Assembly: GCA_020137815.1 (NCBI GenBank)
Contig: CM035352.1
Coordinates: 455,675 to 519,674, forward strand
Length of the DNA stretch: 64,000 nt
Direction of reading: 5' to 3'
Origin: Hormiphora californensis
Taxonomy: Eukaryota > Ctenophora > Tentaculata > Cydippida > Pleurobrachiidae
The notes beneath the pieces were generated by a model. It saw nothing but the letters and a program-made list of their open reading frames with translations, searched no databases and was not told where the DNA came from. Numbering within the stretch: position 1 is the stretch's first letter; each line of letters starts with the position of its first letter. Shown here piece after piece: positions 1 through 17,014 of this stretch. Made by a program: the position numbers and the translations under genes.

Positions 1-339
1 TTGATCTCGCGACCGGAGGTGCCGCTAAGCGGCGCCGTAGGGAGCAAAGTAGGTATGAGCCAGGGATTAGGATTGAGAGGAGTCAATAGGGTGTGAGAGT
101 TTTTTGTTATATTGCCTGGGCTCTCTAGTAATTAATAAGGGGCCTGCAACGTATGCCACCTGCAGTCTGCACGTGCAATTATTAGAGCAACTTAGAAACC
201 TCACTCCCAGTTGCAGTTTTGGGTAATGGGTATTGGGTACCAAGGGGAAATTCAATTCTGCACGTGCATTCTTTTACTTTTGTCCTGATGTCTAACTCTT
301 CAAGCCCAAGCACTATTCGGCAACGGTCATCTGGGTCGG

Positions 340-633
340 ACGAAGGAAGAGGAGAAAATGGGAAAACTTGCTTGGCAAACGTTGCTGGCCCCAGCGCGGG
401 ATAAGGCAGCGCGGGATAAGGCAGCGCTTTTCAAAAAACTTGCCAAAAAGTGAAAAAATCGTCAAAAAAAGTGAAAAAATGAGCCGATTTTCAATTTAAA
501 AACGAATGCGCGCGAGAAAAGCTAATGTGGCAGACCACGTTCGCGCGTTACATTTAAATGCATTTTCTGCAGCGCTGGACCCAAAAATTTTTCGTAAATG
601 AACGCCGCGCACCGCCCCTGCCATGCAGCTCAG
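340..633. mobile_element. Small DNA transposon nested in the Helitron remnant
   Basis: Comparison with the uninterrupted relative on the minus strand at 43530-43778 shows this block is inserted DNA. It is flanked by near-identical 8-bp copies of TGGGTCSG (332-339 and 634-641, one mismatch). Its start shares a short 'AACGTTGCTGGCC...GGGATAAGGCAGCGCTTTT' motif set with the arms of the foldback at 18.0-18.85 kb. The superfamily is not certain. Confidence 0.6.
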
Positions 634-664
634 TGGGTCCGGAAGATCTGCTGCTGTCAGAGAG

Positions 665-927
665 GGAAAACGTTAAAATCTGGGTGCCTTTCATTGCTAA
701 CAATTCGACGGGTTAGGGCTATCCGTTAGGGTCTGGTAAGGGTTTGGTTTGGGGTTATCGGTTAGGGCTATCGATTCTCTAACAGATACCGTTTAGTTTA
801 CTCAAATTGGCCTGTGGCCATGTGGTTGCGTGGCTATAGCCGTTTGAAAAAAGTCGGTCTAAGTGTACTCTTTTGGTAGCGCGCACCTGTAAACACGCTG
901 CAAGGCACCCAGATTATAATCGCGCCC
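665..927. mobile_element. Mutator-like non-autonomous element, copy 1
   Basis: 263-bp insertion with an exact 9-bp target duplication GTCAGAGAG (656-664 and 928-936). The empty site survives in the related Helitron near 43.66 kb. Terminal inverted repeats are about 24 bp and share 'AATCTGGGTGCC'. The interior has telomere-like GGGTTAGGG stretches. The 9-bp duplication and GG terminus suit the Mutator superfamily; Merlin elements also give 8-9 bp. There is no coding capacity. Confidence 0.75.
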
Positions 928-2169
928 GTCAGAGAGCGTCACAGATTACGCCAACGTGTTCGACTGTTCGACGAAGCCAATTAAATGGTCTTGCCCCACG
1001 TCGTCCGACGTTAACTACTCCTGTACAGTATAGGAATCTTTCGATCGGTGGCGTAGCAGCAAAATTTACACATGATGAGTTTTTGGAACAATATCTACCT
1101 TCCAAGATGATAGACAGCTCTCTTGGTCCCTGCAACGTATCATGCCCTTTTTGTCTGGCATATAAATGGTGAGCGGAAAAGGAATCTTTTTGCTGTGGAA
1201 AGGGAGTGATATCGTTACCCAGTATCCCTCCACCGCCTCCAGAATACGTTAATCTTTTGACTTCTCATCCTGAGATCATCAAGAAGTCCAGAGCGTACAA
1301 CAACATGCTTTGTCTAGCATCTTTGGGTATGTTTCTTTATTGTATTCAAGGGAGAATGTTCTGTGTCGTTTATGATTTGTTATTTTTCAATTTACATCTG
1401 CAGGGTGCATTGAAAAAATTCAGACCGGATTCAGCCCGACGTTTACAATTCAAGGGAAAATGTACCACAACATTGGACCTCTCCTGGCATCAAACGAACC
1501 TCCAAAATTTTGCCAGCTGTAATTTGTGGATACAGAAATCCAGGATCAATCTAGATCAGAATTCATGTCAGGGTTGAACATGAACTTAACACGGGCACTT
1601 AAAGACATCTTAACAGTGTCCAACTCATATATCAGGTATAATAAAACAACTATTTCCGTTACTAACAAGAATAGCATTTTTCGATTCCACTAACACCTCT
1701 TTATTTAATCAAAAGGTCCTTTAAATGTGGCATGGAACTGATGATATCATCTCCTGATCTGCGGCTAATTTTACACAGTGATCGTCGACCCACTTCAGGA
1801 CACGTTCGTCAATTTAACCTGCCTGAAAATTCTGAAGTGGCCGCACTACTGCCTGGTGACCACGGGGGCAATATGGATGTAATTCTCCACCTGCGAGATG
1901 GTGGAATAAAAAGGATAACCAGTTGAATAGATCATAGTTAGGGGCGGGAATGGAAAATTTCACCCCGAATTGGAAAAAAATGTTCAAGATCCTGCTGGTG
2001 CCGTTGGCTGGACCCACTTCCCTGACAATCCACCTGTGAAGGTTTATTCTACCCGGAACAACAATTCTATCATGGACTGGGTTTAGGAGGTTCGAGCTAA
2101 AGGGGGATGCTGAAAGACTGACACCGTTTACGATTCTCTAATGAAGTTTATTTATCAAGTTTATGAAAA

Positions 2170-2880
2170 CAGGAATAATTATTGATATGACGTGATCAAC
2201 TGCTATAGCCCAACTGTTCATTCTGAGAATTCTAATACAAAGATATTATTTGCCGTACTGTATATGAGGTAACTCCAACCCCCCAGTTTCATCTCCTTGT
2301 TTAACAATGGGAGTTACCAAGGGAATCCACTGGGCACATACCCACACTCCACAGTACTATTCGAATTGGCGTATCTTTATATCAGGAATCTCGGATAGCA
2401 ACAATCCTCATATACAGTACAGCCTTTTAGTTTTTTTCAGAGTTACTAAAAATTTAAATCCAGAACGCTATGCTGTCTCAATGATATGCATTATGCACGG
2501 CATATACACTATACAGTGCACATCAGAACTGCTATGGCCACCTCCATCCAGAATCATACTATTATCTATATTATAAGTTGGAGATGAACGTCGTCTAAGA
2601 AGCGTGCAACACTAGCGTGCAACAATTTGCTCCATTTGCCCGTGCGAATCAAGGGGTTGTTATGGTGGGTGGGCAAGGGTGTGAATACTGCACGTGCATG
2701 TTGTTGGATGTTATGTAGCGTGTTCCTGCGGTGTTTTGTGGTGTTTTGCCATCTACTAATGCTGCCCCAATGATTGCCAAAGCTTCACTACCTACGTACC
2801 CCCGATAATTACTCTACACAGCTACAATTCTACGGATGTTCATCACCTAATTCGACACGTTTCAAGCGGCCCTCTTCTGA
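2170..2880. other. Non-coding stretch, nothing recognised
   Basis: AT-rich sequence between the Helitron remnant and the G-rich tandem array. No coding exon, RNA gene or clear repeat boundary was seen. Short open frames here have no recognisable protein features. Confidence 0.4.
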
Positions 2881-2939
2881 TCACCCTTGATGTTCATCAC
2901 CATCCCTTATACCACTCTACCAACCCCGACATCGACATG

Positions 2940-3320
2940 ATGAAGAGATGGAGTGAGAGAGGATTCAATAATGCGTGCCGATAGGAGTCAGTAGGGGGCG
3001 GAGGATTCAACAGGGGGGGGGGGGGTAAGGATTCAATAGCGGGTGGGTACTGGGTAGTTAATAGGGGGGGTAATGATTCAATGGGGGTGAGGGGAGTCAA
3101 AAGAGCCGGGGGGAGTGAGGAATGAGGATTCAATAATGTGGGGGCGACAGGAGTCAATAGGTGGCGAGGAGAGTCATTAGGGGGTGATGAGAGTCAATAA
3201 GCCATAGAGCTTTACTTTTGCTAGGGTATCAATGGGATTAGGGTGCAGGGAGGGGTGGGAGGTGTTGAGAAGAGTCAATAGAGTGTGAGAGGAGTTTTTT
3301 GGTCTTTGCCTGGGCTTTCT
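2940..3320. repeat. Degenerate tandem array built on 'GAGTCAATAGGGG'
   Basis: About 18-25 bp irregular units with the core GATTCAATAG or GAGTCAATAG followed by G-runs. The right end (about 3236-3319) is paralogous to 60-132: both carry 'GAGTCAATAG..GTGTGAGAG', a T-run, 'TTGCCTGGGCT' and then 'CTAG'. The left edge of the window is therefore a second copy of this unit. Confidence 0.7.
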
Positions 3321-3922
3321 AGTTAAAGCAAATAGGGAAATGATGGGTGATGGTTTTTTTACCAAATATGGCACAAAATTCCTGGAAATGGCCTTTTGCA
3401 CGTGTTGTCCCTGGAGGGACCCTGGCAACCTGCCAGCTTGAGCCTTAAACTGCACGTGCATCCTTGATTCATCTCTCTGCCGGTTGTGTGATTGATCGTT
3501 TGCTCGATTTGATCTGTTCACCCCCTGTTCGCCACGTTTCGTGAACATGACTACTCAATTTCAACACAATCGCCAGCGAGTTTGGAGGAGCCATATGTCC
3601 CAAACTGGCGCTGACGCTTATAGACTACGTGATAGAATCCTACAAAAGAGGTGAACACACGTAATAACAAAGTATCAATGGCACTAATAAGAAATGGCAG
3701 TAATACGTGAAAGTATTTTGCAAATGTGCTCCTTCATAAAATACTTCAGGACCTGGCAAAAGAGGACCCGTGGTTTTTCTGTCGAAAGAATCGCTGTGGT
3801 TAATTTACCTGATAAATTTACTGATTTTAAAAATTTCAAATGATACTACACTATTTGCTTAGTTTACTGTATGACCATTGACCATCCCCGACATTCGCCC
3901 GTAGGGCGAGCGGGCTTACTAG
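3319..3922 (+). mobile_element. Non-autonomous Helitron, diverged copy
   Basis: The left part has 'TTAAAGCAAATAGGGAAAT', as in the intact 650-bp Helitrons. The right end has the family's GC hairpin 'CGCCCGTAGGGCG' followed about 10 bp later by CTAG (3919-3922) and then T, which is a canonical Helitron 3' terminus. GCACGTGC-type motifs lie inside. The 5' terminus is degraded, so the start is approximate. Confidence 0.65.
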
Positions 3923-4283
3923 TGTGTTCAAAGTAGAAAAAGACAGATTTTGCCACTTTTTAAGTCGGCTGACCGGCTGTAGCATAATATGAATCCGTTC
4001 TCACTTTAAGATTGATTTGTCATTTTTAGACGACTGACAAACTTACGTACAAATGTGTGCTAATGGAATATGTACAATCCGGCATCTGCAGTGTGTGAGT
4101 GCATGTGAAAGTTCTTTAAAACTGAAGCTCTATTTTGTGAAAATCTTCCGATTGAAATAACATAAATCAAGCAAATTATAGCGTTTCTTTGGATATAACG
4201 CACTGATTCCGTTTTTTTGTATTTCTATTTGCCATACAATTCATTCAGTCTGCCGCTAACTTTACTTTACAATAGCATCTCAA

Positions 4284-6921
4284 ATGGGTAAGAAAGGAAA
4301 GAAGAGTAAGAAGAAGGGTAATGGCGATGAGGGTGATGGTGAGAATGGTGGTGGAGGTGGAAAACCACAAAAAGAAGAGGCACTGTCTGTCGTGGAATCA
4401 ATCCTCTCCTTCCAGTAAGACCAGTTTGGGTAATCGCCATGTCACTCATAAGTACATGTGTAGACTAGCTCATGGCAGTAATATTGGAATTTATCCCCCG
4501 CAGAATGGAAGTAAAATCGAAAACAATTCAAGCGTTCCAAGAAGAAATTATCCAACTCAAAGTTGAGAACGAACTCTGTAAGGAAAAGGTAAGAATGTGT
4601 GTTGTGGTGGCTCTTTTTGAGGTATAAATTAGATTTCTGAAATACATTTTAGTTTGGACTACATGTCCCCCTTCAAGTAGTCAGCTAGAATTATAGTCAG
4701 CTAGTATATCTCACCCCTTCTCGTTGACCCTTCTCTTTTGTCATTATGAGAATTGAGAAATGTCAATTCCCTTCCAGACACAGAAATCGCAAACAGAACA
4801 GCTGCATTACGTGAAGCAGTCAATGAAGGCAGCTCGGGACTATGATCAAGATCACCAAAATACAGTTTCTGAGCTGCAATCTCGAATTGATGATGCATTA
4901 AAGGAGAAACAGGATCACCAGCATGAGCTTCAAATCGAGGAAAATAGTAAGTCAAATTGTAAATTTGTGTTGAATCTTTCATTGAAAGGTAATCATAATC
5001 TGACCAACCAGTGTGCCTATTTTGTAGAGCTAAAAGATGAGTGTGATGTTTCCCAAAAACGGATCGATGAAGTGTTACGAGATATCAGTGAGCTTCAAGA
5101 TTACAAGGTGTGTCTGCCCACATTGAATCTTGTCTCTATTAGATTTACCCCCTGCCGATAGAGTTCACGCCACACAAGCTGTCTGTAACACCCCTGCAGC
5201 GTGTGTTAACTCAGTTTCACCCGTTACCATGGTTTCATCGCAGAGACGGAGGGCGCCGTGCAACTCGGCCAGACTCAGTAGCGCTACCATGCTCCCATGA
5301 CGCGCGCGAAAACTCACAGAAAATGTAAAATTGCAGTTATGATTCATATTGTGAATTCAAAGCAAAGCCCAATCGTGTCGTTTAAATTGAATTCCTTCAG
5401 GAAAATGGAAGTGTCCTCCATAAGATGAAGATTGACGTCCTAAAATGCACTATCAGTGATCTAAATGCTTCATTTGACGAGAACTCAGGTCTGAAAAAAC
5501 AAAAAAAAACTCTAAAGTTATCCAATAGTTGTCTCACAAAAGACTGCTCTCTCCTGACAATCCAAATTAGGTATCCGTCTCGCGGCACCACTCTCGTGGC
5601 CGGCAGCAGCAGTGCCCTCAAACCTAATTAGTTGATACAGTCGGACACTGATATACTGAGATCCTCCCGGGAAACATATGTCTAGATATAGGAATGCTAA
5701 AGTTTCCTTCCCTCAGAATACATTCAAAAGAATTTGCAGCTGACTCTGGACGAGATCAGCAAGGCAACAGCATCCAAAGTAGACTCCCAGAAGTATCAAG
5801 CAACCGATGTAAGTTAACTATTGTTTAGTACACCACGAGAGCTAATTAAACAATTTCCCAGAGAGCAATTCAGCTACTGGACCCACGAAACTACACTGTA
5901 GCTCAACAGAACTCCTGGCTAAAAAGTGAGGTGAACATGCTACGTGGAGATATTGAGAGGTACCAATTGTCAATGTCATGTAGTACATTTTGGATTCTGG
6001 CACATTATGTACGTGTGTATAGGGTGCCAGAATCCAAAATAGCACTACGGAGGAAGGCGTACCTCAACTGATATACCATATCGCTCAGGCTGTGGGGTGA
6101 GGTAGAAAAGTTGGAGACAGATAACATCTTTATGCTAACTGATTATACCATATCGCTCAGGCTGTGGGGTGAGGTAGAAAAGTTGGAGACAGATAATATC
6201 TTTATGCTAACTGATTATACCATATCGCTCAGGCTGTGGGGTGAGGTAGAAAAGTTGGAGACAGATAATATCTTTATGCTAACTGATTATACCATATCGC
6301 TCAGGCTGTGGGGTGAGGTAGAAAAGTTGGAGACAGATAACATCTTTATGCTAACTGATTATACCATATCGCTCAGGCTGTGGGGTGAGGTAGAAAAGTT
6401 GGAGACAGATAACATCTTTATGCTGACGGATATGTATGATGAGAGGATGGTTGACATCAAGAGATCAAGGTAGGATAATTGGGACATGTCCTTCAGCAGC
6501 TGTTATAGGAGACAGTGTAACAACTGCAGTAATATTTGTTATTAAAATGCTTATTATTTCCAGGCAACATTACGTTGATTGTGTTAAGAGAGGTACTACA
6601 TTTGGTGACAGGACTAGTTTAGAGCTAAATATCGAGGATGCGGATGAGCTGAGTGATGAAGAATCGGAGGAGGAAGAGGAGGAGGGGGATGAGGTATGAA
6701 CATTAATATCCTATTTATCTGTTGTTTTAATACCACCCTGATCACTGCAGGATATTGGGTTGACGGAGGCAGAACTGCAACTACTTAGTATCCAGGGAAC
6801 AAGGAAGCCCCTCTTGGAGAGACCCCCTGATGTTGATGCTGATGACTCGTGTCTGGTGGCTGTTAGTAGCTTTGAGTGGACACTACAAGACAGAGCCACC
6901 ATCTCCCTTACGACACTGTAA
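4284..6921 (+). CDS. CCDC83: CCDC83 orthologue, coiled-coil protein, complete
   Basis: Ten exons: 4284-4414, 4504-4588, 4778-4946, 5028-5107, 5401-5488, 5717-5808, 5862-5959, 6089-6469, 6564-6693 and 6751-6921. All have GT-AG borders and matching phases. Together they encode about 474 residues. The protein starts with a Lys/Gly-rich 'MGKKGKKSKKKG' tail and then is almost wholly heptad-like coiled coil. The segment 'AIQLLDPRNYTVAQQNSWLK', then 'EVEKLETDNIFMLTD', then 'MVDIKRSRQHY' lines up with the conserved C-terminal half of vertebrate CCDC83. An acidic tract (DELSDEESEEEEEE) lies near residues 403-418. Vertebrate CCDC83 is testis-enriched and its molecular role is poorly defined; a ciliary or flagellar role is inferred. 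Exon 8 is expanded by an internal tandem repeat that adds up to four 24-residue units, making this protein longer than its relatives. Confidence 0.88.
6063..6445 (+). repeat. 72-bp tandem repeat spanning the exon 8 acceptor of CCDC83
   Basis: Five nearly perfect 72-bp units plus a partial one, in frame with CCDC83. Each unit contains the intron end 'ATACCATATCGCTCAG', so each supplies a possible 3' splice site. The translated unit is 24 residues and includes 'GEVEKLETDNIFMLTDYT'. Only the last copy runs into unique coding sequence. Confidence 0.95.
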
Positions 6922-7077
6922 CTAGTGTTATCCACAGCATGAACAATGTTGAACAATCAGTTTCTCTTGTAATTTTAGATGTCCAACGATCTTTCCGTTA
7001 TTTGTCGCCTCTAAAATAGTATAAACTGAATGGTGGATTGAATCCGAATCTGAGAGGCGTCATTAGATAAGTTATTA

Positions 7078-7083
7078 ATAAAA
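7078..7083 (+). terminator. Polyadenylation signal for CCDC83
   Basis: AATAAA hexamer about 160 bp after the CCDC83 stop codon. It is the first clear signal downstream of the gene. Confidence 0.55.
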
Positions 7084-7089
7084 CAGGAA

Positions 7090-7915
7090 ACTGTGTCCAA
7101 GATTTTCAGAGCTTTTTAAAAGAAACATCCGAGTCTGATATTTCTAGAGTTCATACGCACAGTGTACCTATCACCTCGTTATAAGCGGGACGGGTGGTTA
7201 AATCTGGCGCCTCAACCCGACCTGGCTGGTATAACTGTGTAACATGTGTCACATATTGTGTGTGTATGTTGCATGCATTTGGAAGCAAGCCAATAATTAG
7301 TGCGCGCTGAATAAGCTGCTAACATCTCTGTCGTTGGTATATTAACAACGCGCGAAAACTAGCGCCTGGTTTATGTTTATTTATAGACTGATCTCTCCAT
7401 ATAAACAAATAAAGGTACAATAAAAGGTACCTCTATTACAAAACGCAAGGATTTTGTGATTTTTGTGCTAGGCTAGGTACCACGAAATAAAAAGAATAGA
7501 ACGCATTTTAGAGATCCAAATAATTAATTTTAACAGACTACAAAAATAGACAGCGGTTCTTCTTCATTTTCGGGGCACGAAACAGATGATTAAATGAAAT
7601 AAATGTACAGGCTATGCCTACTATCTAATTGTAAAAATGGGCACATTTTGAATAACTTATTCGCGAGTGTTTCCACTCACGATAGTCTAGTTTACCCGAC
7701 CATTCTTCAACGTTAGGTTAGGTGAGAAGGAAGAATTGCCGGGTGCAAACTAGACAAGTTGAACTACAATAAAAGCAAATATAACAAAATTGTCTGGATA
7801 ATGTCTGTGCGAAAGAAAACTGGTGATCAGTTAAAAGATAAAACAGCCGGATAGAGTCTTAAACACACGCACACTTGTATTTACACACACTTTCCTCTCT
7901 CTCTCTCTCTGAAAA
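7090..7915. other. Intergenic spacer between convergent genes
   Basis: AT-rich interval between the 3' ends of CCDC83 (+) and the antistasin-like gene (-). It holds short CA/CT runs near 7865-7910 and no recognisable exon or RNA gene. Confidence 0.5.
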
Positions 7916-7928
7916 CATATCCACCACG

Positions 7929-13800
<5,872 letters not shown>

Positions 13801-13866
13801 AGCTAGTAGAGAGATTGATTGAGGTGGCCGTATTACATTTTGTTTAAAGCTCCTTTGGTAAAACAT

Positions 13867-14365
13867 TAACTAACATTAACAAATTAAAGGTTGACAATAC
13901 ACGGTGTCCTGGAAGGAGGTTTTACCTCGCCTAGAGTGACCCGAGAAGTTACGGACCCTACCCCATGTATTTTTTGACGTATAATCCGAAAAACATAAAA
14001 TTAAAATCCTGTAAAGTGCCGTTTTTGCGTAAAACGGCAAAAACTGTTATTTTTAGCAACTTTTTTCTTATTTCAGAGGTTCTAGGAAATTCCCCTTAAA
14101 AGATTCGGTTGTCAAAATTTATACCAATAGAATACAATCAATTTGCTACAAATTGGTCTTGGGTGTGTGTGATTTGGTCAAAAACCCTCGTTACTGTGGC
14201 CCGTCTATTCTGCAAATACTCTGCAAATACGTGTTTGGCTCCTGTGGCCACATTTGTGGACCAAAATAATTTCAGGAATTTTTGACAGATCACCTAGTGA
14301 ACATCACTGAGTGAGAGAGAGAGAGTATTTTGTAGCATTCATAAATCTAGAAAGTGAAAATGAAA
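13867..14365. other. Upstream region of the antistasin-like gene, no gene seen
   Basis: Contains the presumed promoter side of the minus-strand gene starting at 13800. No TATA box could be assigned with confidence. A short GA run lies near 14313-14325. Confidence 0.4.
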
Positions 14366-14369
14366 ATGA

Positions 14370-14990
14370 ATGAAAAATGAAAATGAACATCATGATCACC
14401 ATTTATATTAGTGTCTGTAAATGACTCTTCCCGCTCTTCCACTATAGACATATAGATTAAATATATATCCTACAAGGCCGAGAGGCTAAAAGCATCGGCA
14501 GTTACCTAAAGCGGGCTAACATATGGAAACAGTCCTATTGATACAGTTCATTTAGCTATCCGACTTGAATCACATTGTTTTTGATGCAATAATTACCTTC
14601 TGGATCATCTGTACGAACCCGTTTCAATGTGGCCAGCAGAGCTTTTCGCTCCTTTAGTTGGGAGGGGTTAAGATCCGGTGACAGATATACAGTCGAGTGT
14701 TTTTTGGATTCTTTGAGCTGCCGTGCCTTCTTCAGCAGCGCCAAAAGGGTCGCTCTCTTCTCAAGAGATACCAAGAGCGGTCTAGGGCGTTCCTCTTTTC
14801 TCTCACCAATACGTTTTACTTTCGGTTTTTCGTTCAGTTCTTCAAATAGCTCTTCCAGATTGGTTTTATCAGCATTCTCAATTGTTTCTGGGAGCCCAAA
14901 TATTACCAAGTTTTTCTCTCGATTTGCCTGGGGTACTACGGTAGCAGGAGGAGGCTTATAAGTTGGTGGCTTAGGAGGAGTTTGTAGCTT
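14370..14990 (-). pseudogene. LINE ORF1 C-terminal fragment with 3' tail, copy A
   Basis: The reading frame 14556-14909 (minus) has the hallmarks of a LINE ORF1 RNA-binding protein: 'VIFGLPETIENADKTN', 'VKRIGERKEERPRPLLVSL', 'VYLSPDLNPSQLKERKALL' and a final 'NYCIKNN'. It is followed (14370-14555) by a shared 3' segment with 'GGCCGAGAGGCTAAAAGCAT' and an A/T-rich ATGAA-type tail. No endonuclease or reverse transcriptase follows. Confidence 0.8.
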
Positions 14991-15284
14991 TTTCGCAACA
15001 GGGGAGGCTGCAGCATAATTTTGAGCCGTTGGAGAAAAAAAAATTATCTTTCCAATGCGACCAATGAAAAGTCTCTATCTCATCAGGAACCGGATTTAGC
15101 ACGCGCAAATGGAATTATGTTATCATTAATGCGTGTCAGCGGTTCGCATTATTAAAAATCGCACTTTAAAGTCGGATTTTTTGAAACTGTCGCACCCCTG
15201 AAATAACAAAATGTGTCATATCTCCGATTCCTGATAAGATAGACTTGAAATGTGGAGGTTCGGAAGAACTTAGCAAGATGAATG

Positions 15285-16376
15285 AATGAATGAATGAACA
15301 TCACAATTTATATTAGAGTTCTTAACAGACTCTTCCCGCTCTTACACTATAGACATATATAGGTAAATATATATTTCCTACAAGGCCGAGAGGCTAAGAG
15401 CATCGGCAGTTACCTAAAGCGGGGTAACATATATAGAAACAGTCGGGAGGGGTTAAGATCCGGTGACAGATATACAGTCGAGTGTTTTTTGGATTCTTTG
15501 AGCTGCCGTGCCTTCTTCAGCAGCGCCAAAAGGGTCGCTCTCTTCTCAAGAGATACCAAGAGCGGTCTAGGGCGTTCCTCTTTTCTCTCACCAATACGTT
15601 TTACTTTCGGTTTCTCGTTCAGTTCCTCAAATAGCTCATCCATATTGGTTCTATCAGCATTCTCAGTTGATTCTGGGAGCCCAAATATTACCAAGTTCTT
15701 CTCTCGATTTGTCTGGGGTATTACTGTAGCAGAAAGAAGCTTAGAAGTTGGTGGCTTAGGAGGAGTTGGTAGCTTTTTCGCCATAGGGGAGGCTGCGGCA
15801 TAGTTTTGAGCCAGAACTGTCGAGTAGGCTTTCACCTTCTGCACTGACGTTTCGACTGAGCTCAGTTGTTCTTTCTGGACATTGATGACCGTTTGTTGCA
15901 GTTCAATAATCAAAACACGATTTCGTTCAAGCTCTTCTTTGCACGCAGAGAGTTGCTTCTCGAGTTTTTCTGCAGTTCAATTAATATGTCGTGATTACGG
16001 TGTTCAAATTGTTCATCGCTGCTTGAGCAAGTTTAGCACTGGAAACAAAGAGGTTGGTGGTGATATCAACAACTTGTTTTGGAGAAAGGTCCTTGAGACG
16101 ATGTTTGAAGAATGTCCCCATGTTATTTTCAGTTGGGCCCGAGCAATCAGGGGTAAAATCCCTCGCAGGTGCATATTTGATGGAATTATAGCACTGACTA
16201 ACGTTCTCGGGTGTGATACTTATCTGTTGTTCGGGAACAGCAGCCCAATGCAGCCGTTCAACTCCCAAAACAAAGTCATCAATGGATTCGATCAGTTGTT
16301 TTATCTTGGGGTTATCGCCCTCGTACGGTAAGCGAAGAATATTATCCAATCTTTTATCTTGATACATCGGCTTCAT
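15285..16376 (-). pseudogene. LINE ORF1 remnant with coiled coil, copy B
   Basis: N-terminal part 15981-16376 ('SIDDFVLGVERLHWAAVPEQ'), then a coiled-coil stretch at about 15870-15980 (KLEKQLSACKEELERNR) reachable only through two small frameshifts. The RRM-like and C-terminal parts follow in 15410-15913, closely matching copy A. Compared with copy A, about 125 bp of the extreme C-terminus is deleted at 'AACAGTC/GGAGGGG' (near 15445). The 3' segment 15285-15445 is the same as that of copy A. ORF2 is absent. Confidence 0.8.
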
Positions 16377-16569
16377 TATCAGCGTTTCACTTTTCTGCCC
16401 TTTGGGGCGGTCACATCACCATATCTACCTGCTCAAATTAATTTGTTTAAAGTAGTGTTGAAAAGATCTTCGTAACCTCCAAATTTCAAGTCTCTATCTC
16501 ATCAGGAACCGGACTTATGGTCATTTAAAGAAATTTGAAAACTCTAAAAAACGACAGTTATTTAAAATC

Positions 16570-16958
16570 GGGCGCGATTATAATCTGGGTGCCTTGCAGC
16601 CTGTTTACAGGTGCACGCTACCAAAAGATATACTTAGACCGACTTTTTTCAAACGGCTATAGCCATGGAACCACATGGCCGATTCGAGTAAACTAAACGG
16701 TATCAGTTAGAGAATCGATAGCCCTAACCGATAACCCTAAACCAAACCCTACACTACTTGTCTCCTTACATTGTCTTTGTTTTTACTCTCGCTTCCGATG
16801 CCATTTTGGACTATCACCGCACATAAATTGCCATTTCTTCTTCTCCCAACTACCCAATTTCAGTAAACACTACCCCCACCCCCGGCCTTGTTTAGTAAAT
16901 GTCCCGACACATGTATATTTCGGCAAATTTGTACTGGCCTCAAACTTCTACTCTCTCG

Positions 16959-17014
<56 letters not shown>

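Larger units (their letters stand above)
288..2100 (+). pseudogene. Decayed Helitron replicase/helicase N-terminal region
   Basis: Broken coding remnant of a Helitron Rep/Hel protein. The visible order is: N-terminal segment from an ATG at 288 (continues after insertions at 339 and 665), a Cys-x2-Cys-x-Ala-x-x-Trp motif near 1129-1172, a proline-rich 'SIPPPPPEYVNLL' segment at 1206-1260, 'SRAYNNMLCLASLG' at 1285-1327, a probable intron at about 1328-1403, 'IQGKMYHNIGPLLASNEPP' at about 1440-1505, another intron at about 1636-1715, then 'FNLPENSEVAALLPGDH' at about 1813-1863 and 'LHLRDGGIKRI' at about 1889-1921. These match the helitron-like N-terminal domain in order. An in-frame TAA lies near 1517. 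No HUH Rep or helicase motifs are readable. The start matches the Helitron copy at 43275-43882. Confidence 0.85.

Noticed and set aside
14629-15803. Plus-strand frames rich in Ser/Phe at 14629-14961 and 15489-15803
   Set aside because: They are the antisense shadows of the LINE ORF1 copies, which have clear family motifs on the minus strand.
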